Shown piece after piece: positions 24,661 to 33,271 of a DNA stretch of 64,000 bases. Every line of letters starts with the position of its first letter. The first letter of the stretch is position 1. This DNA is from Bacteroidales bacterium (GTDB lineage: Bacteria > Bacteroidota > Bacteroidia > Bacteroidales > P3). The notes under the pieces were generated by a model. That model made no database searches. It saw only the letters and a program-made list of their open reading frames with translations, and was not told where the DNA came from. The DNA is taken from positions 1 to 64,000 of the forward strand of contig JAFSYK010000034.1 in NCBI GenBank assembly GCA_017449975.1, written 5' to 3'. The position numbers were made by a program, and so were the translations under genes.

Positions 24661-25329
24661 ATGGCGAAGAAGGAGAAATACTATGTCGTTTGGCAAGGGC
24701 GTGAGCCGGGCATCTACGACAACTGGCACGACTGCGAGAAGCAGGTGAAAGGGGTGGCGGCCCAGTTCAAGAGCTTTGAAAGTCGCGAAGAGGCGGAGGC
24801 TGCTTTCAAGCAGCCTTATAGCAGCGTGGTGGCCACGGCAAGCCGGACAGGTCAGACCAGTCGGACGGGTGTCCTTTTCGTCGACGAGAACGGCATGACC
24901 GCCATCAAACCCGGCACCGCCAATCCGCCGGTGCTGGACGCGCTGGCTGTCGACGCAGCCTGCAGCGGCAACCCCGGCGTGATGGAATACCAGGGAGTCT
25001 ATGTGGCCAGCCGCAAGCAGGTGTTCCACTACCGTGCAGAGAAAGGCACCAACAACATCGGCGAATTCCTGGCACTCGTGCATGGCCTCTCCTATCTGAA
25101 AAAACACAACCTAAACCAAATTCTCTACAGCGACTCGGTCAACGCCATCGGCTGGGTGCGACAGAAACAATGCAAGAGCAAGCTGCCGTTGACACCCGAC
25201 ACCGCCGAGCTGTGGGACTTTATCCACCGTGCCGAAAACTGGCTGCGCACCAACAGCTACACCACCGAGATACGCAAATGGGACACCGACCACTGGGGTG
25301 AGATACCTGCAGATTTTGGTCGCAAATAA
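24661..25329 (+). CDS. rnhA: Viroplasmin-domain ribonuclease HI
   Basis: The enzyme cuts the RNA strand of RNA-DNA hybrids. The 222-residue protein has an N-terminal viroplasmin/RNase H1 hybrid-binding domain (KKEKYYVVWQGREPGIYDNW, about 2-47) and a C-terminal RNase H domain whose acidic residues are visible: Asp in AVDAACSGNPG, Glu in NIGEFLALVHG, Asp in LYSDSVNAIGW and Asp in KWDTDHWGE. The linker at about 60-70 (SRTGQTSRTG) is encoded by three 9-base repeat units. The upstream in-frame codons are discarded because a promoter sits immediately before ATG 24661. Confidence 0.92.
   Translation: MAKKEKYYVVWQGREPGIYDNWHDCEKQVKGVAAQFKSFESREEAEAAFKQPYSSVVATASRTGQTSRTGVLFVDENGMTAIKPGTANPPVLDALAVDAACSGNPGVMEYQGVYVASRKQVFHYRAEKGTNNIGEFLALVHGLSYLKKHNLNQILYSDSVNAIGWVRQKQCKSKLPLTPDTAELWDFIHRAENWLRTNSYTTEIRKWDTDHWGEIPADFGRK
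24842..24868. repeat. Three in-frame 9-base GTCNGACNN units
   Basis: GCCGGACAG, GTCAGACCA and GTCGGACGG in tandem, coding for the linker between the two RNase H domains. Confidence 0.75.
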
Positions 25330-25360
25330 TCTCCTGCCTGCGGCGTAATCCATCAATCCA

Positions 25361-26269
25361 ATGAACACCGTCAACCTTCGCTTCAAATCTAATCGTGTGC
25401 GGGATATCATACAGCTCTTCCACGAGGAGCTGGATGCACCGTATGGAAGCGGCGAGGTGAGCGTGTTCTGCGCGATGCTTTTCGAGGCCTTTCTCGGCTG
25501 GGACAAGGTACGTCTGATGACGAGCCGCGAGGAGACCATCAACCAGAGCGACCTGCTGCGTTTCCACTGGGTGTTGGAGGACCTGAAACAGCACCGTCCC
25601 ATCCAACATATCATCGGCTACACCGATTTCTGCGGCTGCCGCATCGAGGTGAACCCCGACGTGCTCATCCCCCGTCCCGAGACGGAAGAGATGGTGGGGT
25701 GGCTGTGCGCCCAGCAAACAGAGAGCCCTACCACCGTGTTGGACCTCTGCACTGGAAGCGGCTGCATCGCCATCGCGCTGAAAAGAGCATTCCCGCTGTC
25801 AATGGTGACGGCTGTCGACCTGTCGGAGGCGGCACTGGCAACAGCCCGCCGCAATGCCCATAACAACGGTGTGGAGGTGCGTTTTGTGAAAGGGGATGTT
25901 TTGGGGATGGGGTCGGACTTGTCGGACCAGTCGGACGAGTCAGACTTGTCGGACTTGTCAGACACTTTTTCAATTATCATTAGCAATCCTCCTTATATCT
26001 GCGACAGGGAGCGGGTGGCGATGCGGCGCAATGTGCTGGACTATGAGCCGGAGATGGCGTTGTTTGTGCCAGACAACGACCCGCTGCGATTCTACAAGGC
26101 GATAGCATCCATCGCACGGCAACGGCTACAGCGCGACGGACTGCTGGTTGTGGAAATCAACGAAGCCCTCTCCGAAGAGGTCTGTGCCCTGTTTCGGGAG
26201 CAGGGACTGCAACCGCAGCTGCACGAAGACTTCCGTGGCAAGTCGCGGTGGGTCAGCGCCAGCCGTTAG
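25361..26269 (+). CDS. prmC: Release factor N5-glutamine methyltransferase
   Basis: PrmC methylates the Gln of the GGQ loop in release factors RF1 and RF2. The 302-residue protein has an N-terminal helical substrate domain, DVLIPRPETEEMV, the SAM-binding motif VLDLCTGSGCIAIAL and the catalytic NPPY (Asn209 in ISNPPYICDRE). Between the SAM-binding core and NPPY the chain carries a run of Ser-Asp triplets (SDLSDQSDESDLSDLSD) encoded by six 9-base repeat units, an apparent insertion near residues 184-202. Its last four bases overlap the convergent dtd gene. Confidence 0.94.
   Translation: MNTVNLRFKSNRVRDIIQLFHEELDAPYGSGEVSVFCAMLFEAFLGWDKVRLMTSREETINQSDLLRFHWVLEDLKQHRPIQHIIGYTDFCGCRIEVNPDVLIPRPETEEMVGWLCAQQTESPTTVLDLCTGSGCIAIALKRAFPLSMVTAVDLSEAALATARRNAHNNGVEVRFVKGDVLGMGSDLSDQSDESDLSDLSDTFSIIISNPPYICDRERVAMRRNVLDYEPEMALFVPDNDPLRFYKAIASIARQRLQRDGLLVVEINEALSEEVCALFREQGLQPQLHEDFRGKSRWVSASR
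25912..25965. repeat. Six in-frame 9-base GTCGGACNN units in prmC
   Basis: GTCGGACTT, GTCGGACCA, GTCGGACGA, GTCAGACTT, GTCGGACTT and GTCAGACAC in exact 9-base steps, translated as repeating Ser-Asp-x. Confidence 0.95.
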
Positions 26270-26727
26270 AACAGCTCGCGCTGTTGCGAATCCATGATAA
26301 TGGTGACGGGGCCGTCGTTGACGAGCGACACCTGCATATCGGCACCAAAAACACCCGTCTTGACCTCCTTGCCTAACAGCTCCTGCAACTTGGCGATAAA
26401 CTTTTCATACATCGGCACGGCGAACTCGGGTCGCGAAGCACGGATGTAGCTAGGACGGTTGCCCTTGCGCGTGCTGGCCATCAGCGTGAACTGGCTCACC
26501 AGCAGGATGTCGGCATCCGGCATATCGGCAATGGCAACATTCATCACGCCGTCGGCGTCGTCGAAGATGCGCATGGCCACCACCTTGCGGCAGAGCCAGT
26601 CGATATCGGCGTCGGTGTCGGCATCCTCGATGCCCAGCAGCACCAACATGCCGCCACCGATGTCGGCATGACAGCGTCCGTCGATGGCGACCGACGCCTC
26701 TTTTACCCGTTGGATGACAATTCTCAT
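26266..26727 (-). CDS. dtd: D-aminoacyl-tRNA deacylase
   Basis: DTD removes D-amino acids mischarged to tRNA. The 153-residue protein starts MRIVIQRVKEASVAIDG and has the two signature motifs, SQFTLMASTRKGNRPS (cross-subunit SQ-T motif) and NDGPVTIIMDS carrying the chiral-proofreading Gly-Pro. It overlaps the uvrD end by four bases and converges on prmC with a four-base overlap, so the reading frames are packed without gaps. Confidence 0.95.
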   Translation of the reverse strand: MRIVIQRVKEASVAIDGRCHADIGGGMLVLLGIEDADTDADIDWLCRKVVAMRIFDDADGVMNVAIADMPDADILLVSQFTLMASTRKGNRPSYIRASRPEFAVPMYEKFIAKLQELLGKEVKTGVFGADMQVSLVNDGPVTIIMDSQQRELF

Positions 26728-29030
26728 TCTACCAATGTCAGTTTAGCAAATTTCAGCACCAGCCGTTTCTCGCCGGCCTGGTCGAAGAATATGACCGCCT
26801 GCGGTGCGTCGGCAGGACCGTCGATGGCGGTGATGCGGCCGATGCCAAAGAGTTTGTGCGACACCTTGCAGCCCACCCGGAACTGGCTCATCGTCTCCCT
26901 GCTGTTGGGCTGCGAAGGGCCATTGACCTTGTTGGTCGGCGTAAGCGGCCGCAGGTTGCGCCTGGCGGGAGCAGGACGGCCGGCGGTGAAGAAGGCCGAC
27001 GGCAGCTCGCCCGGCGGCGGGAAAGCGCTGCGTTTGCGCGGCTGCTGGATATAGCGTTCGTCAATCTCCTCCACAAAACGGCTCATCTCCTGTGTCGAGT
27101 TGGAGCCGTACTGGTAGCGTGTGGCGGCGTAGGAGAGCGTAAGCTGCTGCTCGGCACGGGTGACGGCGACATAGAAAAGGCGGCGTTCCTCTTCGAGCTC
27201 CTGACGGGACGAGAGCGAGAGCAGCGAAGGGAAGAGATTCTCCTCCATGCCCACCACATAGACATGCGGAAACTCAAGACCTTTGGCGGAGTGGATGGTC
27301 ATCAGCGACACCTTGTCGGCATCCTTGTCTTCACCCTTGTCCTCGGAGGTGAGCAGCAAGACCTGCTGCAGAAACTGGTCCAGCGTCTTAAGTTGAGAGC
27401 TGGTCGTTGCGAGCTGGTCGTTTTCGTCTTCAACGAACTGTTCATCCTCCTTCTCACAGAACTCCTTGATACCGTTGAGCAACTCCTCGATATTTTCAAT
27501 GCGGTTGGCATTCTCGGGGTCGTCATCCTCCTGCAGGGCGCGTATCAGACCCGACGACTTGACCACCTGATCGGCGATGGTGTAGGCGTCGGTCGTCGCC
27601 ACCTCGGCAGAGAAACGTTTGATCATCAGCAGGAACTGGTTGATGCGGGCGGCGATGCCGCCGTTGATGCCCAGATTGAAACTGTCGAGGTTCTCCAACA
27701 CTGTGCAGACCGACACCTCGTTCTCGGCGGCGGCCAGCCGGATGCGGTCCATGGTGGTCTGTCCGATGCCGCGCGACGGGTTGTTGATGATGCGCAGCAG
27801 CGCCTCGTCGTCATGGTTGTTGATGACCAGACGCAGGTAGGCCAGCACATCCTTCACCTCCTTGCGGCCGTAGAACGACAGGCCCTGGTAGACACGGTAG
27901 GGCACCGCAGCACGGCGCAACGCCTCTTCGATGGCACGCGACTGGATGTTGGTGCGGTAGAGGATGGCGAAATCGCTGTAGTTGAGGTTGCAGTCGAGTC
28001 GTGCGTTACGGATGGAGGCAGCCACCTGGTTGCCCTCGTCACGTTCGTCAGCGGCCCGCAGCAGGCGTATCTTGTTGCCCTCGTCGTTATCGGTCCAGAT
28101 CTCTTTCTGTATCTGCTCCTTGTTGTTGGCGATGACCGAGTTGGCAGCGTTGACGATGACTTGCGTAGAACGGTAGTTCTGCTCCAGCTTGAAGAGGTTC
28201 AGCTTCGGGTAGTCGCGCTTGAAGTTGAAAATATTCTGTATGTTGGCGCCACGGAAAGCGTAGATGCTCTGCGCATCGTCGCCCACGACGCAGATATTCT
28301 GATAGCGTGCCGCCAGCTTTTTGACAATAAGGTACTGCGCATAGTTGGTGTCCTGGTACTCGTCGACCAAGATATAGCGGAAGCGCTCCTGATACTTCAG
28401 TAGCACCTCGGGAAAGTCGCGCAGCAGCACATTCATGTTGAACAGCAGGTCGTCGAAATCCATGGCGTTGGCGTTGCGCAGCCGCTGATTGTAGAGCCTG
28501 TATATCTCGCCCATCATGGGCTTGCGTGCCGTCTGGTCGGTCTGCTGCAACTCGGGATTGTTGGCATAGTCGTCGGGCGATATCAGGCTGCTCTTGGCCA
28601 TGGATATGCGGCTCGTCACCGTCGAAGGGCTGTAGACCTTGGGGTCGAGGTTGCGCTCCTTGACGATATGCTTGACGAGCGACTTCGTGTCGTCGGTGTC
28701 ATAGATGGTGAACGACGAGGTGTAGCCCAGCCGTGTGGCCTCGGTGCGCAACACACGGGCAAAGACCGAGTGGAAGGTGCCCATCCACAGGTTGCGGGCT
28801 TCGCTGCCGACGAGCTTCATGATACGCTCCTTCATCTCATTGGCGGCCTTGTTGGTGAAGGTCAACGCCAGAATGTGGAACGGGTCGACGCCTTGGCTGA
28901 TAAGATGGGCGATGCGGTAGGTCAGCGTGCGTGTCTTGCCCGATCCGGCGCCTGCGATAATCATCACAGGACCTTCGGTACAGGCGGCAGCATCACGCTG
29001 CGCATCATTGAGTTGGGAAAGGATATCCAT
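26724..29030 (-). CDS. uvrD: UvrD/PcrA-type DNA helicase
   Basis: This superfamily 1A 3'-5' helicase acts in nucleotide excision and mismatch repair. The 768-residue protein has LNDAQRDAAACTEGP and Walker A GAGSGKTRTL near the N-terminus, Walker B ILVDEYQDTN, motif III VVGDDAQSIYAFRGA, motif IV LEQNYRST, motif V MTIHSAKGLEFPHVYV and motif VI RRLFYVAVTRA. A C-terminal Tudor-like PcrA domain follows (VGCKVSHKLFGIGRITAI). It is followed by dtd with a four-base overlap and preceded by yigZ across an 8-base repeat array. Confidence 0.95.
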   Translation of the reverse strand: MDILSQLNDAQRDAAACTEGPVMIIAGAGSGKTRTLTYRIAHLISQGVDPFHILALTFTNKAANEMKERIMKLVGSEARNLWMGTFHSVFARVLRTEATRLGYTSSFTIYDTDDTKSLVKHIVKERNLDPKVYSPSTVTSRISMAKSSLISPDDYANNPELQQTDQTARKPMMGEIYRLYNQRLRNANAMDFDDLLFNMNVLLRDFPEVLLKYQERFRYILVDEYQDTNYAQYLIVKKLAARYQNICVVGDDAQSIYAFRGANIQNIFNFKRDYPKLNLFKLEQNYRSTQVIVNAANSVIANNKEQIQKEIWTDNDEGNKIRLLRAADERDEGNQVAASIRNARLDCNLNYSDFAILYRTNIQSRAIEEALRRAAVPYRVYQGLSFYGRKEVKDVLAYLRLVINNHDDEALLRIINNPSRGIGQTTMDRIRLAAAENEVSVCTVLENLDSFNLGINGGIAARINQFLLMIKRFSAEVATTDAYTIADQVVKSSGLIRALQEDDDPENANRIENIEELLNGIKEFCEKEDEQFVEDENDQLATTSSQLKTLDQFLQQVLLLTSEDKGEDKDADKVSLMTIHSAKGLEFPHVYVVGMEENLFPSLLSLSSRQELEEERRLFYVAVTRAEQQLTLSYAATRYQYGSNSTQEMSRFVEEIDERYIQQPRKRSAFPPPGELPSAFFTAGRPAPARRNLRPLTPTNKVNGPSQPNSRETMSQFRVGCKVSHKLFGIGRITAIDGPADAPQAVIFFDQAGEKRLVLKFAKLTLVE

Positions 29031-29031
29031 G

Positions 29032-29087
29032 GGGAGTGCGTTATTGTGGGAGTGCGTTAGTGTGTTAATGTGGGAGTGGGTGGGAGT
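29032..29087. repeat. 8-base period array between yigZ and uvrD
   Basis: Seven 8-base steps: GGGAGTGC, GTTATTGT, GGGAGTGC, GTTAGTGT, GTTAATGT, GGGAGTGG, GTGGGAGT. It fills the whole gap between the uvrD start and the yigZ stop. Confidence 0.87.
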
Positions 29088-29090
29088 TTG

Positions 29091-29693
29091 TTAGATAAAT
29101 TCGATGCGGACAGTGCGGAGGTCGGCGATGCGGTCGTAGAACGGGACGGAGAGACTCTGACGGACGGAGACCTCGAGGGCGCAGTCCATGTCGAACTGCT
29201 GGTTTTCGGGCTTGAGGTCGAAGTCCTTCAGGATACGCATCACATCGTTCATCGTGACATATTCGAACTGCAAACGGTAGCGCATGTCGATGGTCTTCTC
29301 GATGATGGTGGCGTGGTCGATGGCGTCGCGGGCTGCCGTCTTGTAGGCGTTGGCGAGGCCGCTGGCGCCGAGCAGGATGCCGCCGAAATAGCGCACCACT
29401 ACGACGAGGGTGTCGGTGAGGTCGGCAGAAAGCAGCTGTCCGTGGATGGGACGGCCGCCAGTGCCGCTGGGCTCGCCGTCGTCGTTGGCGCGGAAGGCGT
29501 CCTTGCGAGGCCCCAGGATGTAGGCATAGCAGTGGTGCCGCGCGTCGAAATAGTCCTTACGCAGCTGTTCCAGGTGTGCCTTCACCTCGTCGAGAGTACG
29601 CACCGGATAGGCGAAAGCCAGAAACTTGGAGCCTTTCTCTTTATAAAGACCCTCAGCCGGAGCCGCAAGAGTTTTATAGGTATCGTCAAACAT
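29091..29693 (-). CDS. yigZ: YigZ/IMPACT family protein
   Basis: The 200-residue protein belongs to the YigZ family, related to eukaryotic IMPACT. The N-terminal domain carries KEKGSKFLAFAYPV, then HHCYAYILG, DDGEPSGTGGRPI and VVVVRYFGGILLGASGL, all diagnostic. A C-terminal DUF1949-type ferredoxin-like domain covers about residues 135-200. Some E. coli work suggests a link to translation, but the biochemical role is unknown. It lies in a minus-strand run with ribD upstream and uvrD downstream. Confidence 0.92.
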   Translation of the reverse strand: MFDDTYKTLAAPAEGLYKEKGSKFLAFAYPVRTLDEVKAHLEQLRKDYFDARHHCYAYILGPRKDAFRANDDGEPSGTGGRPIHGQLLSADLTDTLVVVVRYFGGILLGASGLANAYKTAARDAIDHATIIEKTIDMRYRLQFEYVTMNDVMRILKDFDLKPENQQFDMDCALEVSVRQSLSVPFYDRIADLRTVRIEFI

Positions 29694-29759
29694 TTTTATT
29701 ATTAGGCGAAAGGTGATTCGCCACTACAGTATTATTTACAGATGCATACAGCAGCCACC

Positions 29760-30731
29760 TCATGGCTCTACAATGATTAGGCGGTTGGGGGCGATGGGTG
29801 GTATCTCTGGCGCGGGGAGGCCGGTGCCGAGGGTTTGGGGGCTGCGGAGGATGCGCACCTCGTCGTAGAGGCCGCTGGCGATGAAGGTGTCGAGAATCTG
29901 ACGACCACCCTCGACGATGACGCTTTGCAGCTTGCGCTCGTAGAGGGCCTGCAGCGTCTCTTCGACGGTCTGGCAATGCAGATGGAGCCAGTGGGCAGGC
30001 ACGTCGTTCAGGCGGCCGCGGCGGTCGAGCACGACGGGCTGCGGTGCAGTGCCGAGGTAATGGCGGGGTGTGAGGCTGGGATGATCCTGCAGGTAGGTCT
30101 CGCTGCCCACGAGGATGGCGGCCTCTTCGGTACGCCAACGGTGGTTGAGGCGGTTTTGCCGCTGGGTGCTCAGCCAATAGAGGCCTGCTGTGGCGGGAGC
30201 CATGAAACCGTCGGCGCTCTCGGCCCATTTCAGGATGACGTAGGGGCGCCGTTGCTCCATGAAGGTAAAGAAGCGACGGTTGAGTTCCCTACCCTCTTCC
30301 TCCAGCACATGGCGCACCACCTCGATGCCAGCGGCCTCCAGCTTGCGGAAACCATTGCCCGCTACCAAAGGGTTGGGGTCGTCGTTGCAGCAGACCACAC
30401 GCCGGATGCCCTTCTCGATGATGAGGTCGGCGCAGGGCGGCGTCTTGCCGTAGTGCGAGCAAGGCTCGAGGTTGACGTATAATGTTGCCCCTTCGTAGGG
30501 GCACACCCCTGTGTGCACCCTGTCAGTCTTGCGCAGCAGGGCATTCCTTTCGGCGTGGTTGTGTCCGTATTGCTGGTGGAATCCTTCGCTGACAATTTCG
30601 GGCGTACACTGGGGTACATCCCTACGGGAATCGACAATGACACAACCGACCAACGGATTGGGACGCGTGCGTCCCAATCCGTTGGCTGCCAGCTGCAAGC
30701 AGCGGCGCATATAGTGTTCGTCGGTAGACAA
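29760..30731 (-). CDS. ribD: Bifunctional riboflavin deaminase/reductase
   Basis: RibD deaminates and then reduces the pyrimidine intermediate in riboflavin synthesis. The 323-residue protein has the zinc deaminase domain (HAE in NHAERNAL, then LEPCSHYGKTPPCADLI) and a C-terminal reductase domain (YVILKWAESADGFMA, VEGGRQILDTFI). Two loops of the deaminase domain are longer than usual and are coded by two copies of a 26-base palindromic element in opposite orientation: SRRDVPQCTPE between VGCVIVD and EGFH, and a stretch around DRVHTGVCPYEG before the LEPC motif. Catalytic residues are unaffected. The stop of asnS lies directly at its start. Confidence 0.93.
   Translation of the reverse strand: MSTDEHYMRRCLQLAANGLGRTRPNPLVGCVIVDSRRDVPQCTPEIVSEGFHQQYGHNHAERNALLRKTDRVHTGVCPYEGATLYVNLEPCSHYGKTPPCADLIIEKGIRRVVCCNDDPNPLVAGNGFRKLEAAGIEVVRHVLEEEGRELNRRFFTFMEQRRPYVILKWAESADGFMAPATAGLYWLSTQRQNRLNHRWRTEEAAILVGSETYLQDHPSLTPRHYLGTAPQPVVLDRRGRLNDVPAHWLHLHCQTVEETLQALYERKLQSVIVEGGRQILDTFIASGLYDEVRILRSPQTLGTGLPAPEIPPIAPNRLIIVEP
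30495..30520. repeat. 26-base palindromic element, copy 1 (inside ribD)
   Basis: On the plus strand it begins GTAGGGGCACACCCC and has an internal hairpin, GCACAC-CCCT-GTGTGC. It matches copy 2 (opposite strand) at 19 of 26 positions. Confidence 0.8.
30600..30625. repeat. 26-base palindromic element, copy 2, inverted (inside ribD)
   Basis: On the minus strand it begins GTAGGGATGTACCCC; the internal stem is GTAC-CCCAGT-GTAC. It lies 79 bases from copy 1, and the intervening bases encode conserved RibD sequence including the HAE zinc motif. Confidence 0.75.
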
Positions 30732-32135
30732 TTAGAACTCGGCGGTCTTGGGGGTTCTGGGGAAAGGGATGACGTCGCGGATGTTGGCCATACCGGTGAC
30801 GAAAAGCATGAGACGCTCGAAGCCGAGACCGAAGCCGGCATGCGGGCAAGAACCATAGCGACGGGTGTCGAGGTACCACCACATGTCCTTCATCGGGATG
30901 TTGAGCTCGTTGATGCGGGTCATCAGCTTGGAGTAGCTCTCTTCACGCACGCTGCCGCCGATAATCTCGCCAATCTGCGGGAAGAGCACGTCGGTACCCT
31001 GCACCGTCTTGCCATCGTCGTTTTGCTTCATATAGAAAGCCTTGATAGCCTTCGGGTAGTCGATCATGATGACCGGCTTCTTGAAGTGATGCTCCACGAG
31101 GTAGCGTTCGTGCTCGGAAGCCAGGTCGACACCCCAGCTGACGGGGAACTCGAACTTGTGGCCCTTGGCGACGGCCTCCTCCAGAATCTTGATACCCTCG
31201 GTGTAGGGCAGACGGACAAACTCGGTGTCGATGACGCTGCGCAGACGCTCGATGAGACCGTTGTCGATCATCTTGTTGAGGAACTCGAGGTCATCCATGC
31301 AGTGGTCGAGCGCCCACTTGACCAGATACTTGATGAACTCCTCTTCCAACGCCGTGAGGCTGTCGAGGTCGTAGAATGCCATCTCGGGTTCAATCATCCA
31401 GAACTCGGCCAGGTGGCGCGGCGTGTTGCTGTTCTCGGCGCGGAAAGTGGGTCCGAAGGTGTAGATCTTGCCCAGCGATGTGGCGCCGAGCTCGCCTTCG
31501 AGCTGTCCGCTGACGGTGAGGGCAGTGAACTTGCCGAAGAAGTCCTGCTCCCAGTCGATGGTGCCGTCCTCTTTGCGCGGCGGGTTCTCGGGGTCGAGCG
31601 TCGAGACATGGAACATCTCGCCGGCACCTTCGCAGTCGCTGGCGGTGATAAGCGGCGTGTGGAAATAGAAGAATCCGCGCTCATGGAAGAAGGTGTGGAT
31701 AGCCATAGCCATGTTGTGACGCAGACGCATGACGGCGCCGAAGGTGTTGGTGCGCAGACGCAGGTGGCCGATCTCGCGGAGGAACTCCATCGAGTGGCCC
31801 TTCTTCTGGAGGGGGTAGGTGTTGGGGTCGGCCTCGCCGTAGACAACGATTCTTTCGGCCTGCACCTCAACGGCCTGGCCGCTACCCTGGCTCTCCACCA
31901 GCTTACCTTCCACGCCGATGCAGGCACCCGTGGTGATATGTTTCAGCTCCTCTTCGAACTGGTTGGGGTCGGCGACGACCTGGATATTGTGGATGATGGA
32001 ACCGTCGTTGACGGCCAGGAAAGCGACATTCTTGTTGCCGCGTTTGGTGCGCACCCAGCCTTTGACACAAATAGTGGTTCCGATGAGGGTGCTAACATCT
32101 TCTTTTAGCAGATACTTAATCTCGTAGCGTTTCAT
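30732..32135 (-). CDS. asnS: Asparagine-tRNA ligase
   Basis: This class II aminoacyl-tRNA synthetase charges tRNA-Asn. The 467-residue protein has an N-terminal OB-fold anticodon-binding domain ([18 protein letters not shown], about 20-110). Class II catalytic motifs follow: motif 1 around [16 protein letters not shown], motif 2 [19 protein letters not shown], and motif 3 [14 protein letters not shown] near the C-terminus. Length and the AsnRS-type motif 2 favour asparagine over aspartate. It is upstream of ribD with no intergenic bases. Confidence 0.95.
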   Translation of the reverse strand: MKRYEIKYLLKEDVSTLIGTTICVKGWVRTKRGNKNVAFLAVNDGSIIHNIQVVADPNQFEEELKHITTGACIGVEGKLVESQGSGQAVEVQAERIVVYGEADPNTYPLQKKGHSMEFLREIGHLRLRTNTFGAVMRLRHNMAMAIHTFFHERGFFYFHTPLITASDCEGAGEMFHVSTLDPENPPRKEDGTIDWEQDFFGKFTALTVSGQLEGELGATSLGKIYTFGPTFRAENSNTPRHLAEFWMIEPEMAFYDLDSLTALEEEFIKYLVKWALDHCMDDLEFLNKMIDNGLIERLRSVIDTEFVRLPYTEGIKILEEAVAKGHKFEFPVSWGVDLASEHERYLVEHHFKKPVIMIDYPKAIKAFYMKQNDDGKTVQGTDVLFPQIGEIIGGSVREESYSKLMTRINELNIPMKDMWWYLDTRRYGSCPHAGFGLGFERLMLFVTGMANIRDVIPFPRTPKTAEF

Positions 32136-32160
32136 TATAATAGTTTGTTATGTTTATTTT

Positions 32161-33246
32161 TCACTTTTTCCCGATGAGGTTGCTCAGCTCCACGTCGGAG
32201 GCGAACTTGAAGAGCTGGTCTTCACTTTGGCGACGGCATATCAGCAGTGTGTCACGGCTGGCGGCAACGATGAAACCATCCAGTCCCTCGAGGACGGCAT
32301 TCTTGCCATCCGGCACCGCGACCACACAATTCTTGGTGTTATAGGTCAACACATTGCCGTTGACAATGGCATTCTCGTTTTTATCGTGGCGGAACACGTC
32401 GTACAGCGACTCCCAGGTCTCCACATCGCTCCAGCCAAACGAGGCCTCCAAGACATGGACATTGCTGACCTTCTCCATGATGCCGTGGTCGATGGAGACC
32501 GTCTCGCTCTGCGAGTAGACGCGCTCCAGCTCTTCGCGCGGCGTGTCGGCATCGAGGGCAAAGAAGTTGGTGGCGACGGCAGGCAGGTGACGATCATAGG
32601 CGTCGCGCATCACCGACAGTCTGGACACCAGGATACCGGCGTTCCAGAAAAACTCGCCGCTGGCGATAAACTGGCGTGCGATCTCCACCGGCGGCTTCTC
32701 GGTAAAAGTAACCACCTCGTGCAGGTTCTGATTGTCGGGCAACGAGGGCTCCTCGCGGAACTGGATGTAGCCATAGCTCGTGTCGGGCTGCACCGGCTGT
32801 ACACCCAAGGTGATAATCCAATCGTAGCGTTGCACCGTGTCGACAGCCTGCATCAGGTCGTTGACAAATCGGTCGCGACGAAACACGGCATGGTCCGACG
32901 GCGAGACAATGATGGTGGCTTCGGGGTCGAGGTGTGCGATCACCGACGCGGCATAGGCGACACACGGTGCCGTGTTGCGTCGCAGCGGCTCGCCCAGCAC
33001 CTGGTAGGGCTGCAGACCGGGAACCTGTGCATGGACACGGTCGACATAGGCTTCGCCCGTGACCACGACGATATGGTTGCGCTGACAGAGGCGCTCAAAC
33101 CGCTCGAAAGTGAGCTGCAGCATGGAGCGTCCCACGCCGATGACGTCGATAAACTGCTTGGGGCAGTCGACGCCGCTCACCGGCCAGAAGCGGCTACCCA
33201 AGCCGCCAGCCATGATGATGGTCCAAAGATGTTCGTTCGTCTTCAA
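32161..33246 (-). CDS. manC: Mannose-1-phosphate guanylyltransferase
   Basis: The enzyme makes GDP-mannose for surface glycans. The 361-residue protein has the signature IMAGGLGSRFWPVSGVDCPKQF, the SPSDHAVF metal-binding motif, GYIQFREE, FTEKPP and FFWNAGILV. The usual Ser-Arg before the Pro-Lys-Gln-Phe stretch is Ser-Gly here. The type II isomerase domain found in long ManC proteins is absent, as in most Bacteroidetes versions. It follows thyA after 25 bases that include 7-base repeat units. Confidence 0.92.
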   Translation of the reverse strand: MKTNEHLWTIIMAGGLGSRFWPVSGVDCPKQFIDVIGVGRSMLQLTFERFERLCQRNHIVVVTGEAYVDRVHAQVPGLQPYQVLGEPLRRNTAPCVAYAASVIAHLDPEATIIVSPSDHAVFRRDRFVNDLMQAVDTVQRYDWIITLGVQPVQPDTSYGYIQFREEPSLPDNQNLHEVVTFTEKPPVEIARQFIASGEFFWNAGILVSRLSVMRDAYDRHLPAVATNFFALDADTPREELERVYSQSETVSIDHGIMEKVSNVHVLEASFGWSDVETWESLYDVFRHDKNENAIVNGNVLTYNTKNCVVAVPDGKNAVLEGLDGFIVAASRDTLLICRRQSEDQLFKFASDVELSNLIGKK

Positions 33247-33271
33247 GATTCAAGATTCAAATAATTCGACA

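Noticed and set aside
26856-28403. A 515-codon plus-strand frame inside uvrD
   Set aside because: It is the complement of an intact helicase with all motifs; no independent evidence of coding.
30495-30625. The inverted 26-base pair as termini of a miniature transposon
   Set aside because: The 79 bases between them encode conserved RibD residues including the zinc-binding HAE motif, so they are not the body of a mobile element.
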